Below, one piece after another: positions 1-8,072 of a DNA stretch of 64,000 nucleotides. Every line of letters starts with the position of its first letter. The first letter of the stretch is position 1. The notes below the pieces were generated by a model that did not search any database, had not been told where the DNA came from, and saw only the letters and a program-made list of their open reading frames with translations. The stretch is from NCBI RefSeq assembly GCF_017872975.1, contig NZ_JAGGJP010000013.1, forward strand, positions 25,251 to 89,250, written 5' to 3'. Source of the stretch: Rubellimicrobium aerolatum (lineage in GTDB: Bacteria > Pseudomonadota > Alphaproteobacteria > Rhodobacterales > Rhodobacteraceae). The translations under genes and the position numbers were made by a program.

Positions 1-2
1 CG

Positions 3-740
3 GCGGGCTACCCGGGGGTGTCGGCGGCGGGGCTCTCGCCCGTGCAATGGCGCTGCCTCCTGCAGGCGCTGATCTGGCAGGAGTCGCGGTTTCAGGTGGG
101 CGCGCGCTCGCCGGCCGCGGCCTTCGGGCTCACGCAGATCATCCCCGGCACGGCCGAGCAGCTGGGCATCTACCCCGCGTACTACGAGGACCCCTACCTC
201 CAGGTGGAGGGCGGCGCCCGCTACCTCTCCCAGCAGCTCCAGGCCTTCGGCGGCAACGTCGTCTTCGCCCTCGCCGCCTACAACGCCGGCCCGGGCGCGG
301 TGGAGAAGTACGGCGGCGTGCCGCCCTTTGCGGAGACGGAAGCCTACGTCAAGGCGATCCCGGCCCAGTACAACCGCTACCTCGCGACCGTGGGCGGCAT
401 CGACGCCAAGGGCACCATCGACCCGGTGCTGCTGGCGGGCGCCACGCTCTCGCTCACCGCCGACGCCGCGATGGTCTACGCCGGACACACGCAGGCCCAG
501 ATCGCCGCGGCCGCCACGCGCCTGCGATCCATCGTCGCCCGCATCCGGGCGACGGCCGACGCCGAGGAGGCCATGAGCCTGAACACCTACGCCCGCGCCG
601 AGGTGGGGCGGCTCCTGGTGATGATGGTCCGCCTCCAGGCCGCCCACAGCCAGCCGCTCAGCGCCGAGCAGGTGGCGCTGGCCGCCAGCTACGCCGCCGA
701 GCGCGACTACACCGACTTCACCCTGGAGCCGATGCGATGA
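3..740 (+). CDS. virB1: VirB1-like lytic transglycosylase (5' partial)
   Basis: Lytic transglycosylase of the SLT family that would open peptidoglycan for assembly of the type IV secretion channel. The catalytic Glu motif WQESRF, the motif GLTQIIPGTA and the AAYNAGPGAV segment of the goose-lysozyme-like fold are all visible. The reading frame stays open to the left edge, so the GTG at 18 is probably internal and the signal peptide lies outside the window. The last 50 or so residues (ending YTDFTLEPM) resemble the C-terminus of the next gene (ending YVDFTLPDM), which is unusual for VirB1. Its stop overlaps the virB5 start in ATGA, so the two are translationally coupled. Confidence 0.88.
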   Translation, partial: AGYPGVSAAGLSPVQWRCLLQALIWQESRFQVGARSPAAAFGLTQIIPGTAEQLGIYPAYYEDPYLQVEGGARYLSQQLQAFGGNVVFALAAYNAGPGAVEKYGGVPPFAETEAYVKAIPAQYNRYLATVGGIDAKGTIDPVLLAGATLSLTADAAMVYAGHTQAQIAAAATRLRSIVARIRATADAEEAMSLNTYARAEVGRLLVMMVRLQAAHSQPLSAEQVALAASYAAERDYTDFTLEPMR

Positions 741-1561
741 AGCGCCTTCTCCTTTCGACCGTTCTTGTCCTCGGGCTCCCCCAGGGCGCCTCGGCCGCCA
801 TCCCCGTCATCGACGTGCGGGCCATCGCCCAAGGCGTCGCCCAGCTCGACCAGATGCTGGAGGACTTCGGCCTCCAGTCGGACCTCCTCGACAACGCCCT
901 GGAGCAGCTCCGGACGCTGCAGGATCAGGTGGACAAGCTCACCGCCACCTACGAGGCTCTGACCGGCGAGCGCGACATCATGGAGCTCGTCATGGGCGGC
1001 GAGCTCGACAACCTCCTGGGCGGCAACTTCACGGACGTGGTGGCCTCCATCCAGGCCGTGCAGCAGGGCGACTGGTCGCAGCTCACCGGCCCCAACGCCG
1101 GCCGCCTGCGCGAGGGGATCGAGGGTGTACTGAACGAGGCGGGCTTCGATCGGGCCACCCTGGGGCGGCTGGCCGCCGGCAACCCCCGGCGCACCGGCCC
1201 CTCTGACCCCACCGGCACGCCCGGGGACGGCGTGGGCACCGACAAGGAGGCGCAACGCATCGCCACCCGGGCGACCACCGGCGCCACGATGTCGGCGGCG
1301 GCCCAGGTCAGCCACGCAAACGCCGGCGTGGAGGCCGAGCGCCTGGAGGCGCTGGTCGCGGCCATCCCTTCGCAGCCCGACCTCAAGGCCTCCATCGACC
1401 ACAACACCCGCGTCACCGCCGAGTTGGGCATCATCCTCCTCGAGATGCTGCGCCTCCAGTCGGTCGCGACCGTGGGCGCGGGCCAGGCGGGGGTGATCGA
1501 CGCCGCCACCATAGCGGCCGAGCGCGAGTACGTCGACTTCACCCTGCCGGACATGAAGTGA
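737..1561 (+). CDS. virB5: VirB5-like minor pilin / T4SS protein
   Basis: About 274 residues. The start ATG at 737 overlaps the stop of virB1 (ATGA), and the protein then begins with a clear Sec signal peptide (MKRLLLSTVLVLG...GASA). The mature part is helical, with an amphipathic Gln/Leu-rich N-terminal region (LDQMLEDFG...LRTLQDQVDKL) typical of VirB5/TrbJ proteins, which sit at the pilus tip and in the periplasm. Position in the operon, between virB1 and virB8, supports the call. VirB5 proteins diverge strongly, so the family name rests on size, signal peptide, helices and synteny. The longer open frame that starts at 47 is a shadow of virB1. Confidence 0.78.
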   Translation: MKRLLLSTVLVLGLPQGASAAIPVIDVRAIAQGVAQLDQMLEDFGLQSDLLDNALEQLRTLQDQVDKLTATYEALTGERDIMELVMGGELDNLLGGNFTDVVASIQAVQQGDWSQLTGPNAGRLREGIEGVLNEAGFDRATLGRLAAGNPRRTGPSDPTGTPGDGVGTDKEAQRIATRATTGATMSAAAQVSHANAGVEAERLEALVAAIPSQPDLKASIDHNTRVTAELGIILLEMLRLQSVATVGAGQAGVIDAATIAAEREYVDFTLPDMK

Positions 1562-2229
1562 GCGCCGTTTCCATGACCCGGATGAGCGAGATCGTCGAGG
1601 AGGAGCTGATCTATGGGGCGCGCCGGCGCGAGCGGGTCTGGAAGGCCATTGCCGGGATCTGCTTCCTCTTCGGCGTGGTCGGCTGCCTCGCCGCGGCGGC
1701 TGTGGCGATCCTCGACGTCGACCCCCCGCCGGCGCTCGTGGCCTACGACCCCGACACCGGGATGGCGCTGCCCGAGGCGAGCGTCCGGGCCGTCTCGCTC
1801 GCCGAGCGCCCGGCGATGATCCAGGCGGAAGTGTTCCGCTACGTGACCGACCGCGAGACCTACAACCAACTCGACAACGACCTGCGCGTGCGCCGCCTCC
1901 TCGCCATGAGCGAGGCCGGCGCAGCCGACACCCTGCGCGCGCTCTGGACCTCCGGCCACGACGCCTACCCGCCCGAGGCCTACGGGCCGAACGCCCGCAT
2001 CGACGTGGAGGTGCTCAGCATCACGCTCATCACCAACAGCCGCGCCCAGGTGCGGCTCCGCAAGCGCCTGACCGCGCCGGAGGGCGCGACCACCGGGCTC
2101 TTCACCGCGACCCTCCTCTTCGCCTTCGCGCCCGAGGCGCGCCGCAGCATCGACGAGGTGTGGGGCAATCCCCTGGGCTTCGTCGTGCGGGAGTACGCCA
2201 TCACCTCCGACCGGCTGGAGGAGGGATGA
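1558..2229 (+). CDS. virB8: VirB8-like inner-membrane T4SS protein
   Basis: Bitopic inner-membrane protein of the T4SS scaffold. It has a short cytoplasmic N-terminus (RMSEIVEEELIYGARRRERVWK), one membrane span at about residues 30-52, and a periplasmic domain with the family's RYVTDRETYN segment and a C-terminal REYAITSD. Its length (about 223 aa) is normal for VirB8. The start is GTG at 1558 overlapping the virB5 stop (GTGA); ATG codons at 1573 and 1582 are possible alternatives. It is followed by virB9 with another ATGA overlap. Confidence 0.88.
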   Translation: MSAVSMTRMSEIVEEELIYGARRRERVWKAIAGICFLFGVVGCLAAAAVAILDVDPPPALVAYDPDTGMALPEASVRAVSLAERPAMIQAEVFRYVTDRETYNQLDNDLRVRRLLAMSEAGAADTLRALWTSGHDAYPPEAYGPNARIDVEVLSITLITNSRAQVRLRKRLTAPEGATTGLFTATLLFAFAPEARRSIDEVWGNPLGFVVREYAITSDRLEEG

Positions 2230-2933
2230 TGGGCTGGATGCGCGGCCTGGGGCTTGGCTTGGGCCTGATGGGGGCCCTGGCCCCAGTGGCTGAGGCCGAG
2301 GTGACGCCGGGGCGTGGCGGCCACGACGAGCGGGTGCGGGTGGCCTCTTACGTCGATGGGCAGGTCTATCGGATCAACACCACGCTCCTCCACGTGACCA
2401 CCGTGGAGTTCGCCCCCGGCGAGACCATCACCAGCATCGTCGCCGGCGACACCGCCGGGTTCCAGTTCGACGGCATCCCGGGCGGGCAGGCCTTCGCGGT
2501 CAAGCCCACGGCCTCGGGCGTGAGCACCAACATCAACGTCTACACGAACCTGCGCTCCTACTACTTCAACGTCGTGGAAGCGGGCGGGCCCACCTACTAC
2601 GTCGTCCGCTTCGCCTACCCAGGGGCCTCCGCGCCCCAAAGGGGTGCCGTCGTGCCCCGGGCCACGACCTATCGCTATGGCGTGAGCGGCACGGCCGAGT
2701 TCGCCCCCGTGGCCGTCTCCGACGACGGCACCTTCACCTACTTCCAGTTCGCCCCCAATGCGCCCCTGCCCGCCATCCTGCGGGTCGGGCCCGAGGGCGG
2801 CGAGCGCACCGCCAACAGCTCGACCCGCGCCGACGGGGTCGTGCGCGTGTCCGGCATCAGCCCCCGCTGGGTGCTGCGCCTGGGTGAAGAGGTGGTCTGC
2901 GTGCAGGCTGCCCGGCCGGAGGGACCATCATGA
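2226..2933 (+). CDS. virB9: VirB9-like outer-membrane core complex protein
   Basis: Periplasmic or outer-membrane component that with VirB10 forms the T4SS core complex. The ATG at 2226 overlaps the virB8 stop and gives a signal peptide (MMGWMRGLGLGLG...AEAE). The N-terminal beta domain shows the VirB9/CagX hallmarks VYRINTTLLHVTTVEFAPGE and KPTASGVSTNINVYT, followed by a proline-rich hinge and a C-terminal domain ending near VLRLGEEVVCV. The length (235 aa) is slightly short for the family. It is translationally coupled to virB10 by ATGA. Confidence 0.93.
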   Translation: MMGWMRGLGLGLGLMGALAPVAEAEVTPGRGGHDERVRVASYVDGQVYRINTTLLHVTTVEFAPGETITSIVAGDTAGFQFDGIPGGQAFAVKPTASGVSTNINVYTNLRSYYFNVVEAGGPTYYVVRFAYPGASAPQRGAVVPRATTYRYGVSGTAEFAPVAVSDDGTFTYFQFAPNAPLPAILRVGPEGGERTANSSTRADGVVRVSGISPRWVLRLGEEVVCVQAARPEGPS

Positions 2934-4369
2934 GCAACGGCACCGATCGCGAGGACGACGGTCCCGACTTCACCGCGCTTCAGGACCGCCTGGAGCCGGG
3001 CGGCGGTCCGGGGACACGGGGGTCCCGTGCGCCCCTGCCGATCGGCAAGGCCTTGGCCGGGCTCACCGCCATCGGCCTCGCGGCGGCGCTCCTGGGTTAC
3101 GGGATGAGCGAGAGGCGCGGGGACGGGGAGGAGCCGCTGACGACGGCGGAGCCCGATGACTGGCAGGGCACGGGTCCGGGCTTCGCGACCATGGCCACGC
3201 CGCAAGCGGCGCCGGCCCCCGAGCCTATCCCGGCCGCCACCCAACCCTCCCAGGCTCCGATCCCGCCGCCCAGCCCCTCCGCGACCGAGCAGGCGCTGCG
3301 GCAGACCCTGGACGACCTGCGGGCCGAGGTGGAGGCGCTCCGCGAGGCCGGAAAGCACCAAGGAGCGGAGCCGCCCGATGAGGCCAGTCAGGAGGCCATC
3401 GACAGCCTGACCCGGCAACTCGCGACCCTGAGCGATGAGGCGGAGGATCTGCGGGCCCAGGTTCGCGACGCGGATGTGCAGGCCCGCGCCCGCGACAACG
3501 AGATCCGGGGCCTGGAAGCGCGGCTGGAGGCCGCGCAGTTCGGGGACGGGACCGTGTCCCCCCTGCCCCCGGAGGGTCTGGAGACGGGTCCGGGGACGGG
3601 CGGCGAAGCCGCCCGACTGGCGGCCCTGGAGGAGCGCCGCGCCCGCGCCGAGGAGCTGCGGCAGGCGCGCATCGAGTCCCCAATGATCGCCTTCGGCGGA
3701 TCGGCCTCGCCCTCGAACGCCGCAGGCGCTGCCGGGCCTTCGGGGCTCGGGTCGAACGAGGACTTCCTGCGCCAGGGCGCGCGCCGGGCCGAAGTCGAGC
3801 AGGCCAGCGTCATCGCCAATCCGTCCCGCACCGTCATCCAGGGCACCGTGATCCAGGCGGCCCTGGAGACGGCCATCGACTCGGACCTCCCGGGCGCCAT
3901 CCGTGCGGTCGTCTCCGAGGACGTGCACAGCTTTGACGGCACCCGCGTCCTGATCCCGCGCGGCTCCAAGCTCATCGGCCGCTGCAACAGCCAGATCGGG
4001 GCCACGCAGCGCCGCCTGATGATCGCCTGGGATCGCCTCCTCACCCCCGACGGCCAGTCGGTGACGATCTCCGCTTATGGCGCGGACGAGCTGGGCCGCT
4101 CCGGCACCACGGGGCGGATCGACCGGCGCCTGGGCACCCGCTTCGGCTCGGCGGCCCTGGTGTCGCTGATCTCCGCCCTGCCCTCGGCGGCGGCGGCCTC
4201 GGTGGAAGACCCGTTGGCGGCTGAGTTAGCGGAGGAGCTGGGCGGGGATGCCGAGGACGCCAGCCGCTCGGTGCTGGACGACTACCTGTCCGTGCCGCCC
4301 ACCATCTATATCGACCAGGGCGCCCGCATTACCGTCCTCGTGGACCGTGATCTGGAGCTTCTCGGATGA
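2930..4369 (+). CDS. virB10: VirB10/TrbI-like T4SS core protein
   Basis: Energy-sensing core-complex protein spanning both membranes. It has a cytoplasmic tail of about 42 residues, one membrane span at about 43-60 (ALAGLTAIGLAAALLGYG), a proline-rich stretch, and a coiled coil around residues 115-205 that is rich in Glu, Ala and Arg. The conserved C-terminal barrel contains the motifs GTVIQAALETAIDSDLPG, SKLIGRCNSQIG and RLLTPDGQSV. The end, YIDQGARITVLVDRDL, is typical of the family. It overlaps virB9 upstream and virB11 downstream by 4 bp. Confidence 0.95.
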   Translation: MSNGTDREDDGPDFTALQDRLEPGGGPGTRGSRAPLPIGKALAGLTAIGLAAALLGYGMSERRGDGEEPLTTAEPDDWQGTGPGFATMATPQAAPAPEPIPAATQPSQAPIPPPSPSATEQALRQTLDDLRAEVEALREAGKHQGAEPPDEASQEAIDSLTRQLATLSDEAEDLRAQVRDADVQARARDNEIRGLEARLEAAQFGDGTVSPLPPEGLETGPGTGGEAARLAALEERRARAEELRQARIESPMIAFGGSASPSNAAGAAGPSGLGSNEDFLRQGARRAEVEQASVIANPSRTVIQGTVIQAALETAIDSDLPGAIRAVVSEDVHSFDGTRVLIPRGSKLIGRCNSQIGATQRRLMIAWDRLLTPDGQSVTISAYGADELGRSGTTGRIDRRLGTRFGSAALVSLISALPSAAAASVEDPLAAELAEELGGDAEDASRSVLDDYLSVPPTIYIDQGARITVLVDRDLELLG

Positions 4370-5403
4370 CCACCGGCCCGGCCCTCGTCCCCTCCCCCGC
4401 CGATCCCGTCGCGGACTCCTATCTCTCGGCCTCCCTCCACCGGCTGGGTCCGGCGGTGCGGCGCGACGACGTGATCGAGATCGCCGTGAACCCCGACGGC
4501 CGGGTCTGGGGCGAGTTCGGGGGCGACCACTTCATGCGTTCGCTGGAGATCACGCTGGGGCCGCAAGAGGTGCGCGACTTCGCCGCCCGCATCGCCTCGG
4601 CGGCGCGCGCGCAGCTCTCCGACAAGCGGCCCATCCTCAGCGTGTCGATCCTCCATGGCGGCCGGCCCATCCGGGCGCAGGTGGTCACAGTTCCGGCTGT
4701 CGCCGGCGCCGCGCCCGCCATCTCGCTGCGCTTCTTCTCGACGGTGCCGCTCGACGCCATCCGGCTCGACTGGCTGTATGACGCGCCCCAGAGCCTGGAA
4801 GCGCGCCGTCACGCCCGGAACGCCCGGCTGTGCGAGCTGGTGGCCTCGGGCGACCTGGAAGCGGCGCTGGCCTTCTGCGTCCACCACCGGCTCAACCTCG
4901 TGGTCTCGGGCGGCACCAACACCGGCAAGACGGTGGTGCTCCGCAAGCTGCTCGACCAGGTGCCCGTCCCCGAGCGCATCGTCACCCTCGAGGACGCGGC
5001 CGAGCTGCACCCCCGGCAGCCCAATGTGGTCACGCTGCTCACCGACCGGGACGCCGCTGAGCGCAGCCCGGACCGGCTCCTGACCTCCACGCTGAGGATG
5101 CGGCCCGACCGCATCATCCTGGGCGAGGTGCGGGGCGCCGAGGCCATGGCGTTCCTGGAGGCCATCAACACCGGGCATGGCGGCTCGATGACGACGCTGC
5201 ACGCCGAGACGCCCCAGCTCGCCGTCAAGCGCCTCGCCATCGCCGCGTCCAAGGCCAACCTGCCCATGACCTATGCCGAGCTCCTGGCCTATGTGGAAGG
5301 GACCATCGACGTGATCCTGCAAGTGGGCCGGCACGGGGACCGGCGGGGGCCGACCGAGTTCTACCTGCCGGGGTTGGCCCGAGAGGACGACCAGACGGCG
5401 TGA
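4366..5403 (+). CDS. virB11: VirB11-type secretion ATPase
   Basis: Hexameric cytoplasmic ATPase that powers T4SS assembly and substrate transfer. The Walker A motif GGTNTGKT lies at about residues 182-189. It is followed by an Asp box (VTLEDAAELH), a Walker B-like region (RPDRIILGEVRG) and a His box (GHGGSMTTLHAETP). The N-terminal domain (residues 20-130) is as expected, and the 345-residue length is normal. It overlaps virB10 by 4 bp. The next gene starts 22 bases downstream, behind a GGAGGAG ribosome site. Confidence 0.96.
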   Translation: MTTGPALVPSPADPVADSYLSASLHRLGPAVRRDDVIEIAVNPDGRVWGEFGGDHFMRSLEITLGPQEVRDFAARIASAARAQLSDKRPILSVSILHGGRPIRAQVVTVPAVAGAAPAISLRFFSTVPLDAIRLDWLYDAPQSLEARRHARNARLCELVASGDLEAALAFCVHHRLNLVVSGGTNTGKTVVLRKLLDQVPVPERIVTLEDAAELHPRQPNVVTLLTDRDAAERSPDRLLTSTLRMRPDRIILGEVRGAEAMAFLEAINTGHGGSMTTLHAETPQLAVKRLAIAASKANLPMTYAELLAYVEGTIDVILQVGRHGDRRGPTEFYLPGLAREDDQTA

Positions 5404-5425
5404 GCGCCGCAGAGGAGGAGACGAG

Positions 5426-6007
5426 ATGATGGGCAGACTGCGCTTTCCCACCGCCGCGATCACGGTCATCGCTCTCTCGGGAGCCTTGGCCTACCGCCTC
5501 GCGGCACAGGAGACCCCCGAGGAGCCGCCCGCGTCCGAGGCGACGCCGGAGCTGATCTTTCCCGAGATCACCTCTCCGGCCCCGCCGCCGATGACGGAGG
5601 AGGAGGCCGCCCGGGTGCTGGGAGTGGACGAGGATGGCGCGGCCGATGTCCTGGACCTTACCCCGCCCGACCTGAGCGCGCCGCGCAGCGCCCGCGCCTA
5701 CCGGACCTGCCCGGATCGCGAGGAACGGCCCGCGTGGATTGAAGAACTGAAAGGCTGGGACTCTATACGAGGTTTGGTGATCTCAGAGATCTACCAAGCT
5801 CGCGTCTACGAGAAGATCGTCGCCACCGGCGACTGCTCCTGCGCCAACAAGGCGCCGCCTTGGGACGCGGCCGAGGCCGAGTATCAGGAGAACTACGCTG
5901 CAATAAGCAACCAGGGGCTGCGAGAAGTCAGGGACGAGTTCCAGACTCTCTCTGGCAATCTTTACAAAGACGCGCGGCGCATCTGCCGCGCCCAAGGCAA
6001 CTGGTAG
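5426..6007 (+). CDS. Exported cysteine-containing T4SS-associated protein, unrecognised
   Basis: No family is recognised. The N-terminus carries a hydrophobic segment (residues 10-28) that looks like a signal anchor or signal peptide, followed by a Pro/Glu-rich linker and a C-terminal helical domain with Cys residues (TCPD, GDCSCANKAP, RICRA). A Sec-exported protein with disulphides is plausible. It lies between virB11 and virB6 with a strong GGAGGAG site, so it is probably a structural T4SS component; its operon place might be a functional counterpart of VirB7. It lacks an obvious lipobox, so it is not a classical VirB7. The segments at about 5740-5810 and 5890-5965 use AT-richer codons than the neighbouring genes. 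Confidence 0.7.
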   Translation: MMGRLRFPTAAITVIALSGALAYRLAAQETPEEPPASEATPELIFPEITSPAPPPMTEEEAARVLGVDEDGAADVLDLTPPDLSAPRSARAYRTCPDREERPAWIEELKGWDSIRGLVISEIYQARVYEKIVATGDCSCANKAPPWDAAEAEYQENYAAISNQGLREVRDEFQTLSGNLYKDARRICRAQGNW

Positions 6008-6016
6008 GAGGACGCC

Positions 6017-7123
6017 GTGGGACCGGTCGAATGGATGGTGGGCACTGTCGATACTTTCCTCGACGGTGCGGCCGAGTCGAGCTTCGCCGCCGTGGCGGGA
6101 TCCCTCGGCGGCATCCTCATGGTGGCCTCGACGCTCCTGATCGTCCTGGTGTTCGTCAACCTCGCGCTTCAGATGCGGCCCATGGACGGCAGCACCGCCG
6201 TGGGGCTCGTCGTGCGCCTCCTGCTCATCAACGCTTTCGCTCTTAACTGGGTGCAGTTCAACGTGGTGGCGTCGGCCATCATCGACGGCCTCGATGACCT
6301 CGGGGCTGGGATCGTCAACGCTGTAGGAGGATCAATTCCACCCGGAGGGTTCCCGAGCGCGTTTGATGATGTGATGTATGAATTTGCTAGATACCTGAAT
6401 GCGATGGCCGAGAACATGGCTTGGATCGGCGGCAGCGTCGCCACGACCTTCGGCATGGCGATGATGGGCCTCCTGGGCGCGCTCGCGGGCTGCGTCCTCA
6501 TCTTCGCCAAGGTGATGCTCACCCTCCTCATCGGCATCGCCCCGGTGATGATCGCCACCACGCTCTTCGAGGCCACCAAGGACTACTTCCACCGCTGGCT
6601 GTCGCTCTTCGTGGGCTTCGCCATGTATCCGCTCGTCATCGCCGGGGTCATGGCGACCGTGATCGGCATGGCTGATGAGATGGCTACTACAATGGGTGAT
6701 CCAGCGGATGGGGCGACACTTGGGACCCTTCTACCCTTTTTCGCCATGATGTTTCTCGTCGCCGGCATGATCGGGGTGATCCCCTTCCTCGTCCGCACGT
6801 TGTCGGGCAACTTCGTCCTGCCGGCGATCAGCTCCGTGCTGGGCGGCAATGCCCTCAACGCCGGGGCGGGCGCGCTGAGTGGGGCCGCCTCGCAGGCCCG
6901 CTACGCCTCGGCCGGGCTCTTCCAGACCCAAGGCTCGCAGGCCCGCGCCCGGATGGGTCACCGAGGCGTCACCGAGACCCTGGCGGCCGGGGTCGGAGCG
7001 GCCGCGCGAGCCAACATCCGCAGCGGCACGCAACTGGCCGACACCATCGCCCGCATCCAGCGCCTGGAAGCGGCGGGGGTCATCCCCTCCGGCCTCAAGC
7101 CCAAGGACCCCAAGACATCTTAG
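6017..7123 (+). CDS. virB6: VirB6/TrbL-like polytopic T4SS protein
   Basis: Polytopic inner-membrane channel protein of about 368 residues. Several membrane spans are visible: residues about 30-52, 62-80, 145-175 (GLLGALAGCVLIFAKVMLTLLIGIAP region), 190-215 and 240-262. The conserved motif around LLIGIAPVMIATTLFEATKDYFHRW is typical of TrbL/VirB6. The cytoplasmic tail is Ala/Gln-rich. The start is GTG at 6017 behind TAGGAGGA. Two stretches (about 6316-6410 and 6668-6745), which would be periplasmic loops, have markedly lower GC and different codon use than the rest of the gene. It is the last T4SS gene before a non-coding stretch. Confidence 0.9.
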   Translation: MGPVEWMVGTVDTFLDGAAESSFAAVAGSLGGILMVASTLLIVLVFVNLALQMRPMDGSTAVGLVVRLLLINAFALNWVQFNVVASAIIDGLDDLGAGIVNAVGGSIPPGGFPSAFDDVMYEFARYLNAMAENMAWIGGSVATTFGMAMMGLLGALAGCVLIFAKVMLTLLIGIAPVMIATTLFEATKDYFHRWLSLFVGFAMYPLVIAGVMATVIGMADEMATTMGDPADGATLGTLLPFFAMMFLVAGMIGVIPFLVRTLSGNFVLPAISSVLGGNALNAGAGALSGAASQARYASAGLFQTQGSQARARMGHRGVTETLAAGVGAAARANIRSGTQLADTIARIQRLEAAGVIPSGLKPKDPKTS

Positions 7124-7358
7124 CGGCCGGGGTCTGTTCGGTCACGGCTCCATGGCCGGGCAGGACGGCCGTCTCGCTCAGCGCATGATCCTCTCGCCGC
7201 CGTTCGTCAGGCTCGGCCCCAGGCAGTTCCTCGGGCATCGCTCCACGAACGATGGAGCGACACGGAGGAGGAGGCCCTGGTCGATGCGCTCCAGGCCAGC
7301 ATCGACCAGGACTGGAGGACAGCGCCTCCCCGTCCGTCGGGGATGTGTGGCTCTGCCC

Positions 7359-7670
7359 CTACCCTGCCTCTCCCTCGGGGGCGGCACCCGGCATGGTGCG
7401 AGGGTCGCGCGCGGCGTGGCGGATCGCCAGGATCACCACCTCCGCCTCTCCCGCCTCGTAGAACGCGAGGTAGGGATAGGGCCGCAGCACCAGCCGGCGC
7501 ACGCCAGGGTCATCGGTGCGAACGCCCATCTCCGGCTGCTCAGCCAACTGGGCGAGGAGCCGGTCCACCCGCGAGGCGAGGTCCTCGGCCGCTTGTGGTG
7601 AGCGCTCAGCCAGGTAGTCCAGAAGTGCGGCCAAGTCCTCGAAGGCCGGGCGGGCGAGGCGGACCCTCAC
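7359..7670 (-). CDS. ParE/RelE-like toxin of type II toxin-antitoxin system
   Basis: A 103-residue protein with the ParE fold signature: LARPAFEDLAALLDYLAERSPQAAEDLASRVD, then MGVRTDDPGVRRLVLRPYPYLAFYEAGEAEVVILAIRHAARDP. The conserved RPYPYLAFYE segment and the terminal IRHAARDP are characteristic. ParE toxins inhibit gyrase and RelE toxins cleave mRNA; the sequence cannot decide between these. The start is GTG at 7670, overlapping the antitoxin stop by 4 bp, so the antitoxin is made first from the same message. It probably serves plasmid maintenance. Confidence 0.87.
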   Translation of the reverse strand: MRVRLARPAFEDLAALLDYLAERSPQAAEDLASRVDRLLAQLAEQPEMGVRTDDPGVRRLVLRPYPYLAFYEAGEAEVVILAIRHAARDPRTMPGAAPEGEAG

Positions 7671-7918
7671 GCCCCGGGCTGCCCTCTGTGCCCTACCCCG
7701 TGCCGGGCCAGGAGGCCCCGCACCTCAGCGTCAGAAGCGAACTCGCCCCGGGCCGCCGCCGCGCGACCCGCCGCCACGGCTGCGCGCTCCTCGGGGGTCA
7801 GCGGCACCGGCCCCACCTCCTCGCCGGCGAAGATCAGCAGCTCGCGCGCGATCTCGTCCTGCGCCTCGGGCGGGAGCTGGCGGGCGGCGGCGATGGCACG
7901 GTCAAGCAGGGCGGTCAT
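7667..7918 (-). CDS. Antitoxin partner of the ParE-like toxin
   Basis: An 83-residue acidic and Ala-rich protein (MTALLDRAIAAARQLPPEAQ...), found directly upstream of the toxin with a GTGA overlap. The start ATG at 7918 is preceded by AAGGAA about 8 bases away, so an in-frame start 30 bases upstream is less likely. The N-terminal helices (LPPEAQDEIARELL) would form the DNA-binding or dimer part and the C-terminus would wrap the toxin. The call depends on the partner and on size. The promoter lies in the divergent region shared with the 8073 gene. Confidence 0.78.
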   Translation of the reverse strand: MTALLDRAIAAARQLPPEAQDEIARELLIFAGEEVGPVPLTPEERAAVAAGRAAAARGEFASDAEVRGLLARHGVGHRGQPGA

Positions 7919-8072
7919 GGGGCTTCCTTTCGCACCGGACTTGCGCACAACCTAAGCCCCTGCGGCGCTTGGGTCCAGCAAGCGGATCGAAACTCACAAT
8001 TGGCGCGCGTCTTGCGCCTGTGGCGTTCGCCTCTCAGCCTGCTAAGGCAGGGGCCGAGCAAAGGACGTCCGC

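Noticed and set aside
47..1561. 504-codon frame covering virB1 and virB5
   Set aside because: The first 230 codons are an Arg/Gly/Pro-rich shadow of virB1; the real gene starts at 737 with a signal peptide and ATGA overlap.
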